NCBI GenBank assembly: GCA_036961295.1
Contig: JBALVX010000001.1
Span: forward strand, 1,178,001 to 1,242,000
Length of the DNA: 64,000 bases
Direction: 5' to 3'
Origin: JAGPUQ01 sp036961295
Lineage (GTDB): Bacteria > Pseudomonadota > Gammaproteobacteria > Pseudomonadales > Porticoccaceae
The notes under the pieces were generated by a model. That model did not search any database. It was not told the origin of the DNA and worked only from the letters and a program-made list of their open reading frames with translations. This document shows, piece by piece, positions 20,138 through 28,933 of this stretch (positions are counted from its first letter, which is position 1; each line of letters opens with the position of its first letter). The position numbers were made by a program, and so were the translations under genes.

Positions 20138-20456
20138 AACCCTCAAGCTGTCCATACAGCCAAGCATGATCATCACAGTCACCCTGTAACCTACCTCAAT
20201 GTGCTTTAGATGCTAACTTGACCAGAGAGAAATGATGATAGAGAAACCTGCACTTCTCTACTCTAGCAAGCGCCCAACTTCCCCGGTCTTCCTCCGGTCT
20301 TCTTGCTCGCGGCCCCTGCCCTATTGAATATCATCTATTTGTCGTCAGAGCTACCCGAAACTGGCATAGCCTTGTTCATGCTAGACAGGGCGGAATAACC
20401 GCGCTAACCCCAACGATCATTCCGCCCTACCCTACCCCCATTACCGCTGTGTCATG

Positions 20457-20503
20457 TATTGAAAATCCTCGTGTCTGTGGTTCGATTCCGCCCCCGGGCA
20501 CCA
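20457..20503 (+). other. tRNA-Phe 3' half, attachment-site remnant
   Basis: It runs from the anticodon loop (TTGAAAATCC, anticodon GAA) through a normal T-arm GGTTCGATTCC and acceptor CCCCCGGGC to CCA. The 5' half of the tRNA is absent, so it is not a functional gene. This 3' segment is the classic footprint of integration into tRNA-Phe. An almost identical copy is at 39568-39614 in the same orientation. Confidence 0.88.
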
Positions 20504-20743
20504 TGTCTTGTTGGCCTATCTGGCCTTTTCAGTTCTATCTAGTTTTTGTTCTCCGGTCTATCCCCGGTCTATAGCTGTTTCTACACCTATCCAAGTCTTA
20601 TTGGCACCGTGCTGCCAGATGGACGTTGAGCCTGCTTGCTATCCGTTTCATTCCCTTGCTCGCCGGGCAACAAGCGATTCAGCAGGCTGCTTAGTGATAA
20701 AGAATCCCCATACCTTAGAAGGATTAGCCAGCACCCTGTAAGG

Positions 20744-20777
20744 GCTAGAAAGTGTCTAGTGAAAGCTGGGAAGTCCA
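20744..20777 (+). mobile_element. IS3-family end scar
   Basis: GCTAGAAAGTGTCTAGTGAA and on to GGGAAGTCCA matches the right end of the broken IS3 element at 29824-29857 in 30 of 34 positions. No transposase remains here. Confidence 0.65.
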
Positions 20778-20968
20778 GTGTCGTGTTGTTCACTCAGTTT
20801 TGCGGAGGGTGAGGCACGTGCCCTGGGCTTGTCTATGCGTGTTGAGGGTCCGCGGCCGGGGTTGCCTTGGTCTCTAGGGATTTACGTTATGGCGCAGCTA
20901 TAGTTATGAGCGTGCGGCAGTTAGTTGTTCGCGTTGATACCAAATAAGAAGACTCGCGGACTTACGCG

Positions 20969-21100
20969 ATGGTGATTCCTGCCGAGGGTGAAACCGAGGT
21001 CTATTTGATCGAGTCAAACTTTAGCCGCATACTCGCCTATAATTGCGCTAACGAGAATGCAATGTCTGTTGGATTACTAGCTGATGAAATCGTACTTTGA
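20969..21100 (+). pseudogene. C-terminal remnant of a lytic murein transglycosylase
   Basis: A 43-codon frame ends in a normal stop. It reads VIPAEGETEVYLIESNF and NENAMSVGLLADEIV, which fits the last 40 residues of MltB-type lytic transglycosylases (pattern: F/YL-x2-NF-x3-L-x-YN-x-S-x2-YAL-x-VG-x-LADRI). The catalytic part is missing, so this is a truncated fragment at an island junction. Confidence 0.6.
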
Positions 21101-21139
21101 TTGTTGATCTTTGATTGCTCGCCTTTAAACGAGTGACGC

Positions 21140-21541
21140 TCATGCTGCTACCATAAAGCTGGCTTCAGTTTCTGCTACCAGTTCCTCGGTATCCGTTCTA
21201 ATCATTTTGCCTTGCATGACGACAAGTCGACCACGCCGCTTGATGCAATGTCCCTCAACGCGAACGGGAGTCCCCGTTGGTAAAGCATCTTTATACCGGA
21301 TATCGCACTTTGCGGTGAAGGCCTTAATGCCCTGCAGAAAAACCCAGTTTGCCATGACATCGTCGAGGACGCTGAAAATGATACCACCGTGTGTCACTCC
21401 GCCATAACCACAATGGATGTCCTGAGGTGTAAACTCTGATCGACAGATATCGTCCTCAATTCGAAATTCCAACTTAAGCCCAATAGGGTTTGCCGGCCCG
21501 CAGACAAAACAGGTATTAGCATCATCTTGTAACTCACTCAC
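21140..21541 (-). CDS. PaaI-type hotdog thioesterase
   Basis: A 133-residue single hotdog domain. It has an N-terminal CFVCGPANPIGL, typical of the subgroup with a cysteine-rich start, then GGVTHGGIIFSVLDDVMAN, which is the PaaI/4HBT signature (HGG followed by the acidic residue on the hotdog helix). It probably hydrolyses an acyl-CoA or aryl-CoA thioester in the cytoplasm. It is isolated within the tRNA-Phe island, between a transglycosylase fragment and an IS6 remnant. Substrate is not predictable. Confidence 0.85.
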   Translation of the reverse strand: MSELQDDANTCFVCGPANPIGLKLEFRIEDDICRSEFTPQDIHCGYGGVTHGGIIFSVLDDVMANWVFLQGIKAFTAKCDIRYKDALPTGTPVRVEGHCIKRRGRLVVMQGKMIRTDTEELVAETEASFMVAA

Positions 21542-21606
21542 AATTTAGGTTCCCAGTAATATGATGAATCGGATATCGTAAAGCTGAAATACCTTGTAGG
21601 CCAGAG

Positions 21607-22310
21607 GGTACTGTCAACTTGTCAGATTTAGATAAATAAATTAAACCTATTGACCTTAAGCTAAATTTTGAACGCAACTAACCCTAGCCCATTCAGCAAA
21701 CGAACGTTCACGGAAAATTCGATAGTTTTTAGCTTGAATTAAATGAATACCTAGCCTTAATAGATTATTTACGACACCATGAAAACTTAAAAACCTTTGA
21801 GCCTGTGTTTGTGATTTAAATCTACGCATTTGTTTTTCTTATTGCTGCTGAATAACTGCTAAGTTTATCGGTGATAACCTTAAGAGGAACGGTTTACTGG
21901 CCTATTAATAGTTTTTTAAAAAAACGTATAGCTACCTTTTTATCCTTACGTTTCTGAATCAGAATATCAATCTTATCTCCGTCTCGCGGAAGGTAATACA
22001 AAGCACCATTTACTCTGATAAAAACCTCACCCAAATACCATGTATCACCTAATCGCGTTCGATTCTTTTCTATCTAGTTGCAATATTTTGTGAGCTAAAT
22101 TTAGGTACCACTGCCAGATAGTTTCATAACTTACCTTCATAGATCTAGCAGCAAGTAATTCCTCGATATCACGGAAACTAAGGGTAAATTGATGAACAAG
22201 CCAAACGACATGGCTTATGGCATGAGAAAGATAGCCTGAATACATATTGGAATTATTTAGTAGCCAGATTATCACATAACCGGTAATTTTATCGTTAAGT
22301 TGACAGTACC
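21607..22310 (-). mobile_element. IS6-family insertion sequence, decayed
   Basis: It is bounded by a perfect 14-bp inverted repeat: GGTACTGTCAACTT at 21607-21620 and AAGTTGACAGTACC at 22297-22310. The 704-bp length is short for IS6 (about 790-880) because of internal deletion. Flanks GGCCAGAG and TCGCAGAG share CAGAG, a possible eroded 8-bp target duplication. Confidence 0.85.
21656..22275 (-). pseudogene. Broken IS6-family transposase
   Basis: The minus strand reads FTLSFRDIEELLAARSMKVSYETIWQW, then after a frameshift GDTWYLGEVFIRVNGALYYL, and after another break RRFKSQTQAQRFLSFHGVVN. This is the order of an IS6/IS26 transposase. About 30 codons that should carry the catalytic Glu block (NRAENSHQPTR in the family) are missing. 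It is inactive. Confidence 0.88.
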
Positions 22311-22511
22311 TCGCAGAGATACCATCCCTAGGCGGCCCGCCACTGATTATCTCGCCCTTCAGGGATCAACACGCCACTGAGATCAAAGCCGCTCTTTGTC
22401 GCTGCCAGGACATCACCCATCGCTACACAACAGAGCCACGAATTAATCATTCGGTTCATAGCAACACAAGACCGGAGTTCCGCGTAATCCGTTACACCTC
22501 TTATCGCGGGG

Positions 22512-23297
22512 CTAGCTATAACTCACCCCCATCCCGGCACGAACGTCATTATTGACCCCATACTGAGGAATCGGATACCGCAGGCCATTACGCGACAATG
22601 CATCAAGGCCCACGATAATTTTTGGCAGAAAATGCGGCGGGATAGCCATTAACAGTTCATCTTCCATCACCCCACCATATCGGCGTTCAGCGAAGCAGGG
22701 AATAGACAGGCTGGGTTCGCCGGTTTTTATGGCACGCCCCCAGGAATCCGCACACGACGACTCACCCACACAGCCCCAATTGAGTTTCGAATATCCTGTC
22801 CACTGCAGACCGTTAATAAAGAGAATCATTTGCGCGGGGGTTGCATATATAAGGCAGATATCAGGCGGATTCAGACGGTCAGCGACCAGCGGGCTCACGG
22901 CCATGGCCTCGTATTTGCCAAACTCTACAACATCCATTGCCGCTTGGTGGGCCGCTGCATCTTTTGCAGTGCTGTACCAGACACCGGTCATGCTATCACC
23001 AGATAACCAGTCCTCACTGCGGGGATGCAGACCGATAACAGTGCTACATTGCGCCCCCACCAAATCATCAACGGTGATACCCACGGTCCAGCCGTTACGA
23101 CTAGCCTGACCCACAATCTGGTCGGTAGTGTGAACCTCGGTCGGGCGTCTGATTCGCGGAATTGCTTCCATCTCTGCGCGGGTTGTGAACATTTTCATAC
23201 CGATCGGAGTCGTCCGTAGGCGCAGCAGCCGAAGTAGGTCCGCAACAATTTGTGGCCCATCGAAGACAGACAAATCAGTAGTTATTGTTTCCGGCAT
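22512..23297 (-). CDS. DUF169 family protein
   Basis: A 261-residue protein of the COG2043/DUF169 family. The family hallmarks are GVWYSTAKDAAAHQAAMD, the CVGESSCADSWGRAI cysteine pair region, then IPCFAERRYGGVMEDELLMAIP. DUF169 members are found in many anaerobic and aerobic bacteria, and their biochemical role is not settled; the conserved cysteines suggest metal or cofactor binding. The start ATG follows a GGAAAGCC-type site. It is an isolated minus-strand gene in the tRNA-Phe island, upstream of the IS6 remnant. Confidence 0.8.
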   Translation of the reverse strand: MPETITTDLSVFDGPQIVADLLRLLRLRTTPIGMKMFTTRAEMEAIPRIRRPTEVHTTDQIVGQASRNGWTVGITVDDLVGAQCSTVIGLHPRSEDWLSGDSMTGVWYSTAKDAAAHQAAMDVVEFGKYEAMAVSPLVADRLNPPDICLIYATPAQMILFINGLQWTGYSKLNWGCVGESSCADSWGRAIKTGEPSLSIPCFAERRYGGVMEDELLMAIPPHFLPKIIVGLDALSRNGLRYPIPQYGVNNDVRAGMGVSYS

Positions 23298-23822
23298 GCT
23301 GGCTTTCCTGATGAATAAGAACCCCTACCATAGTAGGCCCGGGTGAATCTGTAAATCTCGTCTTACGCCGCAGCTAGATACGGTTGCATTTTCTCGAACG
23401 TCCTGGCCTTGATCTGGCGGATGTGTTCCATTGAAACGCCATACTCTTTTGATAATGCCTTGAGGCCGGTTTTTTCTCTGACAGCTAGCGCCTAGTGGCG
23501 ATGTCCCGCGAGCGGCCCATCCAATGCTTGCGTCGCCTGAACTAAACCATGCCGCGCGATCGCATCGATCTCTTCATCCACAACCACCTAGCCCGGATAT
23601 CCCTGCCCACCCAGCGCCAAGTACCCCGTCGGACCAAATGCGTTCTCGCTGTCGGTTTCAACCATCGGCTCAAAGCTTTCATCGAAACTCGATAGGCGAG
23701 CCTCCATCCCGATCACTTCCTCGGGCCTCACCCCTAGGCTTGTGCAACCTGCTCCACCTCATCTTTGTTAAACCACCCGAGGCGCGCCTTAATGACTTTA
23801 ATGGTAATAGTCGCTGCTCCTG
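23298..23822. other. Remnant-filled gap
   Basis: This 525-bp stretch holds a sigma-factor tail remnant (listed separately) and a plus-strand open frame at 23524-23826 with Pro/Arg/Ser-rich composition, which I reject as a gene. On the minus strand 23520-23790 has codon-like periodicity but is broken by stops, so it is probably more decayed sequence. Confidence 0.45.
23363..23491 (-). pseudogene. Sigma-70-type factor region 4 remnant
   Basis: The frame reads LKALSKEYGVSMEHIRQIKARTFEKMQ and then stops. This is the helix-turn-helix end of an RpoH-like or related sigma factor (family pattern: L-x-E-[IL]-x-x-x-[YF]-GVS-x-E-R-[VI]-RQIE). An in-frame stop precedes it and nothing N-terminal remains. 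Confidence 0.65.
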
Positions 23823-24590
23823 TTAAGCGACCGCAACTGGTGCCTGTGGAATATCTGCCCAGAATTCGGGATCGTGTCCGTACATAAGACGTGCGCCGGC
23901 TTGCTGTAACGACTTAAGACGTTCTAACGATGCGCGCATTTGGGCTTCGTCGTGGACGACCGAACGTGCCGGCAGCCACATTTCTTCGATTGTTTTGCGT
24001 AGATAACACGCATCGCCGCACAACACGATCGGGCCCGAATCTGTTTCTACCATCAACGATTGATGACCTGGTGTATGCCCGTGCGTCGGGATGCAACGAA
24101 CCGAACTATCGCCGAAGATGTCGTATTCGCCGTCGGCTTCGATGCGATCGTGACCGTGATCGAAATCGGACGGATTATATTGTTTTGAAACCGGAGCACC
24201 CCGGTTCGACGCCGCCTCCCATTCATTTTTCTGCACAATCCACCGCGCGTTCGAGATCAACTCGTTGCCGCCGCAATGATCGAAATGTAGATGGGAACTG
24301 ACGAGAAAATCGATTTTATCGGCATCCACATCAACCTCGGCCAGGCGCGCTGATATTTCTTCATTAGGTTCGTAATGCACATCAAAATAGGATTCCATTG
24401 CACCAAGCGCTTTCGCACCCTCGCGCTGCACCTTTAGAGACATCCCGGAATCGAATACCACAGTGCCTTTCGGATGACGGATAAAATAGGCGGGAACCGG
24501 AATCTTCAACTTACCTTCCGTGCCACGCATTAACATCGGCATCGGCATGGTCAGCCAACCGCAAGTCATCGCGTATAAACGAACACTCAT
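23823..24590 (-). CDS. Metallo-beta-lactamase-fold hydrolase, AHL-lactonase-like
   Basis: A 255-residue enzyme with the di-zinc motif HLHFDHCGG (100-108), a second-site Asp in VLCGDACYL, a third His in HGHTPGHQS, and a C-terminal His in MYGHDPEF. The spacing and the N-terminal GTVVFDSGM match the AttM/AhlB/AiiA-like N-acyl-homoserine lactonase group, whose members open lactone rings and so quench quorum signals. Other lactones are possible substrates. No signal peptide is present, so it is cytoplasmic. It is a lone gene in the island next to the copy B repeat, and probably cargo. Confidence 0.85.
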   Translation of the reverse strand: MSVRLYAMTCGWLTMPMPMLMRGTEGKLKIPVPAYFIRHPKGTVVFDSGMSLKVQREGAKALGAMESYFDVHYEPNEEISARLAEVDVDADKIDFLVSSHLHFDHCGGNELISNARWIVQKNEWEAASNRGAPVSKQYNPSDFDHGHDRIEADGEYDIFGDSSVRCIPTHGHTPGHQSLMVETDSGPIVLCGDACYLRKTIEEMWLPARSVVHDEAQMRASLERLKSLQQAGARLMYGHDPEFWADIPQAPVAVA

Positions 24591-24928
24591 GTCAGTCCTC
24601 CAAAAGTATAGGGAGAATAAACACCTTTTTTGCGATAGGCAAGTAAGGTCTGCTCCGAGCTTTCAGTTCTTTTTTTGAAAGTGAATTAAGTAAAGATCGT
24701 GCGCTATTTAGCTTTTTTGGCTTGAACAAAGCCGCTTGGGCGACAAACGAAAAAAATAGGGCTCCGCCATCCTTGGGATGTGCTCGCAGTTGTGGATTCT
24801 AGTGAGACAATTCATATCAGCCCAGCAAGGCCAGCCTCACAGTCTATATAGGCAGCTAAGGTTATTGGAGAGGTGCAAAACGAATACAATCACAGAGCAG
24901 TTTTCATTATTGGCTATGCCCCTGTCTT

Positions 24929-25283
24929 CCCCGGGCACCATGTCTTGTTGGCCTCTCTGGCCTTTTCAGTCCCATCTAGTTTTTGTTCTCCGGTCTATCC
25001 CCGGTCTATAGCTGTTTCGACACCTATCCAAGTCTTATTGGCACCGTGCTGCCAGATGGACGTCGCCCTTATTTTCCACCTCTGTCATTCCCTTGCTCGC
25101 CAAGTGGTCGCCTAATTTTAGTAGGCCGTTTGGTGTCATGTTATTGGCTTAGTTTAGCGTGCTAGGTCGTGTGCGTGGGTGGTTAGCTTAGAGTGTGGTT
25201 GAACCTATAGTCTGGCTATAGCGGTGAGTATTTAGGGGCTTGGTTGGTCTTAGGTGGGTAGTTAGAAACCGACAACTCACAAA
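24929..25283 (+). repeat. tRNA-Phe-linked repeat, copy B
   Basis: It begins with the last 12 bases of the tRNA-Phe acceptor end (CCCCGGGCACCA, 24929-24940). It follows copy A from TGTCTTGTTGGCCT to CCAGATGGACGT with about 95 percent identity by eye (about 125 bp). The later part (25120-25283) matches copy C at 33200-33345 instead. It is thus a hybrid and marks an inner island boundary. Confidence 0.85.
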
Positions 25284-25390
25284 CAAAGCTTAATGCAGTC
25301 GCGCGACAGTTAAACGAACGACCACGAAAGACACTAGAATATGAAACACCGGCAGAACGATTTAACGCATGTGTTGCATCGATCAATTGA
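25283..25390 (+). pseudogene. IS30-family transposase tail
   Basis: A 34-codon frame ending in TGA reads AVARQLNERPRKTLEYETPA and ERFNACVAS. This is the well-known C-terminal block of IS30 transposases (LN-x-RPRK-x-L-x-[YF]-x-TP-x-E). The catalytic part is absent. Confidence 0.85.
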
Positions 25391-25612
25391 ACTCACACCT
25401 AAAACCGGTCATTCGTTTGGGTCGAGCAATGTTGTCTGACTCAAAATAAATTGCCTCCGACAAAGCCGGAGTGATTCATAGTGTCCGTACGGTCAAAATT
25501 TACTACATTACCACCAGCTCTATTACCAACAACTCACGGAGATGGCCTGATTTGTCTCACAGGTACTGAACCCGGACATGATATAACATTGGTTAGAAAC
25601 CTTGTTTATACT

Positions 25613-25639
25613 GAGCCTGCCCCGCGAAGCGCTTTGGGT
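25613..25639 (+). repeat. REP-like 28-bp hairpin element, copy 1
   Basis: GAGCCTGCCCCGCGAAGCGC then TTTGGGT. CGC-GAA-GCG forms a tight hairpin. A near-identical element interrupts the IS3 transposase at 29607-29634. Both copies are followed directly by ACAATGC. Here it sits in front of the IS256 tail. Confidence 0.7.
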
Positions 25640-25640
25640 A

Positions 25641-25720
25641 CAATGCCGATCAGAGATTGGAAGCCAGCGCTGAATCGTTTTATGATTGAGTTTGAAGACC
25701 GCCTGGCGGATTACATTTAA
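25641..25720 (+). pseudogene. IS256-family transposase C-terminal remnant
   Basis: The frame reads TMPIRDWKPALNRFMIEFED then RLADYI and stops. This fits the last residues of IS256-type transposases (W-[TK]-MPIR-[DN]-WK-x-ALNQF-x-I-x-FE-[DE]-R). The frame stays open upstream to 25481 but that part (about 43 codons) is not recognisable. Confidence 0.65.
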
Positions 25721-26039
25721 CCCTGACAGTTACACAGAATTATTTACAGGCTCTGAGCAACGATTCAATTAGGTTGCGCCATAAGTTTTCCTGCGTCTAT
25801 ATGTTTACTGCCCTGAGTCTATATTTTACTATCCTGTGTCTGTATTTTTACTATAATGCTCCTAGTACAATATCCCTACTAGAATGCCCCAGTTTTGATA
25901 GCAGAACTCTGTTGACTTAGCGTGGATCTTGAGCCGGATCCCCAACATGTTAATGGCAACGATTTTTTATTTTATTGGGATTAATTTTTTATCTTTGTAC
26001 CAGTACATTGAATATAGCGTCAGCGGAGAGTCTTAACTA

Positions 26040-27374
26040 ATGAATGCAGAAGGCACGAATAATCCAGCGTGGTCTAACGAAGAAATTAAAAAGCTGGTTA
26101 GCGATGAAAATGGCATCCTGGATGCCCGGATTTACAATGACCAGGCCCTGTACGAACTTGAGTTAGAACGCGTATTCGCTCGTTCATGGATTTTACTTGG
26201 GCACGAGAGCCATATTCCAAACACAGGTGATTTTTTAAACACTTATATCGGTGAAGACCCCGTTATTCTCGTGCGCCAAAAAGACGCTAGCCTCAGAGTT
26301 TTCCTCAATCAATGCCGTCACCGTGGCATGAAGTTATCCCGCGATGACGCGGGTAATGCTAAGGCCTTTGTTTGTAGCTATCACGGTTGGGCCCATGACA
26401 TTTCAGGGAAGTTGGTTGATGTTCCCTTTGAAAAGCAAGGACATTGCAATCGCTTAGATAAATCTGAATGGAGTCCGTTACAGGCACGTGTAGATACCTA
26501 CCGCGGGTTGATTTTTGCTAATTGGGATAAAGAAGCACCGTCATTAGACGAATACCTGTCCGACTCTAAACCTTACATCGATATTATGTTTAACCGCTCA
26601 GCGGCTGGCACTGAGGCGATTGGTGGTATTCAAAAGTGGGTTGTCCCTGCCAACTGGAAATTTGCCGCTGAGCAGTTTTGTAGCGATATGTACCACGCTG
26701 GCACCATGTCTCATTTATCGGGTATCGCCGCAGGTTTACCCGATGGAGTGGAGCTTAAAGATGTTGACATCCCAACAAATGGCAATCAATTTCGCGCTAA
26801 GTGGGGTGGCCACGGTACGGGTTATTATATCGATGAACCCGGTCTTTTAAGCGCCATTATGGGGCCTGTCATTACTGAATATGTCACGGACAGCCCTCAG
26901 GCAAGAATCGCCTCAGAACGTCTGGGTAGCGAGATGTTTGGGCAGCGAGTGCTTGCTCAACACATGACAATTTTTCCAACCTGCTCTTTTTTACCAGGTA
27001 TTAACACTATCCGTACCTGGCACCCCCGGGGTCCAAATGAAATTGAGGTGTGGGCCTTTATTGTTGTTGATGCTGATGCACCTGACCATATTAAAGAGGA
27101 GTTCCGAAAACAAAATATTCGTACTTTCTCTGCCGGTGGTGTTTTCGAACAAGATGATGGGGAAAACTGGGTCGAAATTCAAAAAGTTTTTAAAGGTAAT
27201 AAAGCAAGGAAAACTAAATTAAACCTGCAAATGGGGCTTGGTGACTCAAGAACTGATCACCCCGATTTTCCAGGTAGAATTGGTGGTGTTTATAACGAAG
27301 ATGCAGCGCGTGGCTTATACCAGCACTGGTTGAGAATGATGACCGAACCTAGCTGGGATACGTTAAAGCCTTAA
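26040..27374 (+). CDS. Aromatic ring-hydroxylating dioxygenase, alpha subunit (toluene/biphenyl type)
   Basis: A 444-residue catalytic subunit of a Rieske dioxygenase that adds both atoms of O2 to an aromatic ring. The Rieske [2Fe-2S] ligands are C92-x-H94 and C112-x2-H115. The mononuclear iron site is D216-x2-H219-x5-H225 in SDMYHAGTMSHLSG, with the third ligand in EQDDGENW (about 370-377). The His-x5-His spacing and the blocks QHMTIFPTCSFLPG and TWHPRGPNEIEVWAF are those of the toluene/benzene/biphenyl/cumene group (TodC1, BphA1), so monocyclic or biphenyl substrates are likely. All ligands are intact. The beta subunit follows; no ferredoxin or reductase gene is adjacent. Confidence 0.95.
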   Translation: MNAEGTNNPAWSNEEIKKLVSDENGILDARIYNDQALYELELERVFARSWILLGHESHIPNTGDFLNTYIGEDPVILVRQKDASLRVFLNQCRHRGMKLSRDDAGNAKAFVCSYHGWAHDISGKLVDVPFEKQGHCNRLDKSEWSPLQARVDTYRGLIFANWDKEAPSLDEYLSDSKPYIDIMFNRSAAGTEAIGGIQKWVVPANWKFAAEQFCSDMYHAGTMSHLSGIAAGLPDGVELKDVDIPTNGNQFRAKWGGHGTGYYIDEPGLLSAIMGPVITEYVTDSPQARIASERLGSEMFGQRVLAQHMTIFPTCSFLPGINTIRTWHPRGPNEIEVWAFIVVDADAPDHIKEEFRKQNIRTFSAGGVFEQDDGENWVEIQKVFKGNKARKTKLNLQMGLGDSRTDHPDFPGRIGGVYNEDAARGLYQHWLRMMTEPSWDTLKP

Positions 27375-27425
27375 CCTAAGGCCTATAAACCTATCGCTCG
27401 ATTTATTATTTTTTTGGAACTGATT

Positions 27426-28001
27426 ATGGCCTCGCATATCGATATAGACAGTATTGTTTCAAACCCCGCTGCGGACATTGCCCTGCAACACGAAGTAGAG
27501 CAATTTTACTATCGTGAAGCGCTACTGTTGGACAATATTAAATACGAAGACTGGTTCGCTTTATTGGATGACGACATCCACTATTATATGCCGATCAGGC
27601 GAAATGCAATGCAACGCCAAGGTAGGGCTAGATCGAGTGATTTAGCGGAGTACACTAATCAACACGAGTTTGCTCATTTCGATGAGGATAAAGCGGCTAT
27701 GGCTGGCCGTTTAAAGAAGCTACTCAGTGATTTTAGCTGGTCAGAAAATCCTGCTTCGCGAACTAGGCATACAGTTTCAAACGTCATGATCAGCAAGGGC
27801 GAAGAAGAAAATACCCTGAACGTTTGTTCATCGTTCATCGTTTATCGTAATCGTTTAGAAACACAAGTAGATCTATTTGCCGGTGAGCGCCACGACGTGC
27901 TGCGCCGTGCTGATAATAAATTGGGTTTTAAAATAGCCAGTCGAGTAATCCTAATCGACCAAAGTACTATTTTGTCGAACAATATAAGTATTTTCTTTTA
28001 A
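27426..28001 (+). CDS. Aromatic ring-hydroxylating dioxygenase, beta subunit
   Basis: A 191-residue structural subunit of the alpha3-beta3 dioxygenase, NTF2-like fold. Blocks EVEQFYYREA, LLDDDIHYYMPIRR, LLSDFSWSENPASRTRH, FIVYRNRLETQVDLFAGER and the very conserved end ILIDQSTILSNNIS match BphA2/TodC2. I take ATG 27426 (MASHIDID) because GGAAC lies 10 bases ahead; a TTG four codons earlier would only add MELI. It lies 51 bp after the alpha gene and is surely co-transcribed. The cis-dihydrodiol dehydrogenase, ferredoxin and reductase usually found next are replaced by remnants. Confidence 0.94.
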   Translation: MASHIDIDSIVSNPAADIALQHEVEQFYYREALLLDNIKYEDWFALLDDDIHYYMPIRRNAMQRQGRARSSDLAEYTNQHEFAHFDEDKAAMAGRLKKLLSDFSWSENPASRTRHTVSNVMISKGEEENTLNVCSSFIVYRNRLETQVDLFAGERHDVLRRADNKLGFKIASRVILIDQSTILSNNISIFF

Positions 28002-28461
28002 AGTGCCTGATTGATAGGGTATGCGTTCTTGCAGGTTCAGGGCAGAGACTGTCAATGGGTTTTTAGCCGACGCCTCCGCCAGCGACGTAGAGGGTTTGTC
28101 CGGTGATGTAGGAGGCTTCGTCGGCAGCCAAAAAGGCTATCGCTGCGGCTAACTCGCCGAGTGTACCGAAGCGCTGCATAGGCGTGTCGCGCAGAGTTTG
28201 TTCGTACACGCCCTGCTTAAACCTGATATCGAATTGCTAAGAGATGAGGAAAGGTTAGTTAAATTTAATTTTGGTAGTGTAGTTCGTTCTGGTCTGTTTG
28301 AACGACTCGCTGAGGTGCAGGTTGAGGAATAGTTGAAAGCTATCATTCTATCCTTGAGACAGGCACAGATAATAACGTCTTGGCGTGGATTAACAAACAA
28401 GGATGTTGCACCCTGCCTGCGGTCCCACGACGATACGGTAGGTGATGGAATGCCCCAGCAG
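28002..28461. other. Gap with gene debris
   Basis: Besides the SDR tail at 28063-28217 (listed separately), the plus strand at about 28218-28333 reads a plausible but orphan frame ending LVKFNFGSVVRSGLFERLAEV. No start or family is recognised. The minus frame 28149-28400 is not supported. Confidence 0.4.
28063..28217 (-). pseudogene. C-terminal fragment of a short-chain dehydrogenase
   Basis: The frame ends with TPMQRFGTLGELAAAIAFLA then DEASYITGQTLYVAGGVG. This is the standard SDR end (P-x-x-R-x-G-x-x-x-E-[IV]-A-x2-x-x-FLAS-x2-[AS]-[SY]-[YF]-[IV]-TG-x2-[LI]-x-VDGG). The Rossmann and catalytic parts are missing. It lies opposite in strand to the dioxygenase genes, so it is not simply their missing dehydrogenase. 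Confidence 0.8.
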
Positions 28462-28809
28462 TTACATCATCGGGTCGTCGTCCACCTCCTCCGGTACCCC
28501 TAAAGCATTTTCTATTTCTTGCTTCGAATGTGTGCCTGATAGCTCTACACCTTTTGCGACGATAATTAGATATATAGGTTCTGGCGCATTTTGAAGGGCA
28601 GAAAAATTGTTCTTTAGCCCTTCTGTTGCTGGCGCCATAAATGTCAGGATTTTTTCTTGCAGTGGCACGGTTTCTTTAAAGGGTAACGCCTCAATAAAAT
28701 AAGTCCATTTTTCAGCGGCAAACTGAATAGCATCACCCATGACTTCTAAGGTTTCATCTGCTTGGCTTCGCTTTTTATTTCTTCCAAGTAGCCGATCTAG
28801 TAAACCCAT
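28462..28809 (-). CDS. Small soluble protein in cassette-like context
   Basis: A 115-residue protein beginning MGLLDRLLGRNKK, with an amphipathic basic start, a helical middle and an acidic end (EEVDDDPMM). The ribosome site AAAAGGACG precedes the ATG. It starts 20-odd bases from an attC-like hairpin and points away from it. No family is recognised. Typical integron-cassette proteins have just this size and anonymity. Confidence 0.6.
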   Translation of the reverse strand: MGLLDRLLGRNKKRSQADETLEVMGDAIQFAAEKWTYFIEALPFKETVPLQEKILTFMAPATEGLKNNFSALQNAPEPIYLIIVAKGVELSGTHSKQEIENALGVPEEVDDDPMM

Positions 28810-28828
28810 TGGTTCGTCCTTTTATAAG

Positions 28829-28905
28829 CCTAACGCCGCGCTCTGGGGCAAGATCATTTTGTTACGCTGCACTTCACAAAATCCCGTGAGCTGAGCCGTT
28901 AGCAG
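28829..28905 (+). other. attC-like recombination site
   Basis: GCCTAACG at 28828-28835 and CCGTTAGC at 28896-28903 are complementary core boxes (TAAC/GTTA). GCTC/GAGC boxes lie inside, and ACAAAATCCC opposes GATCATTTTGT around an inner loop. It separates the divergent small genes 28462-28809 and 28934-29317. Pairing is imperfect, so it is a diverged attC rather than a certain one. Confidence 0.55.
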
Positions 28906-28933
28906 TCTCTAAAACCACGAGAGGAGAAATCTC

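Larger units (their letters stand above)
20182..20930 (+). repeat. Long tRNA-Phe-linked repeat, copy A
   Basis: This is the longest copy, together with 39341-39958, of a repeat that contains a tRNA-Phe 3' half and about 430 bp downstream of it. Shared landmarks in A and D are GGTCTTCCTCCGGTCTTCTTG, ATTGAATATCATCTATTT, ACTGGCATAGCCTTG, the tRNA fragment, GTCTATGCGTG and GGGGTTGCCTTGGTCTCTAG. Copies B (24929) and C (33166) share shorter parts. Copy A also carries an IS3 end scar. There is no real gene inside; the frames seen here are products of the repeat. Confidence 0.9.
24591..26039. other. Junction region: repeat copy B and IS debris
   Basis: This 1.4-kb stretch contains repeat copy B, IS30 and IS256 transposase tails and a 28-bp hairpin element, all listed separately. 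24600-24928 and 25721-26039 show nothing else recognisable. The last 120 bp are AT-rich and probably hold the promoter of the dioxygenase genes. Confidence 0.6.

Noticed and set aside
20457..20503. tRNA-Phe gene
   Set aside because: Only the anticodon-loop to CCA half is present here and at 39568-39614; the D-arm and 5' acceptor strand are absent, so neither is called as a tRNA.
23524..23826. 100-residue Pro/Ser/Arg-rich protein on the plus strand
   Set aside because: Composition is that of an antisense frame over decayed minus-strand coding sequence; no ribosome site and overlap with the hydrolase gene end.
24778..25165. Three overlapping frames in the copy B repeat
   Set aside because: The same frames appear in copy A and D because the repeat is copied; none has a family or codon bias.
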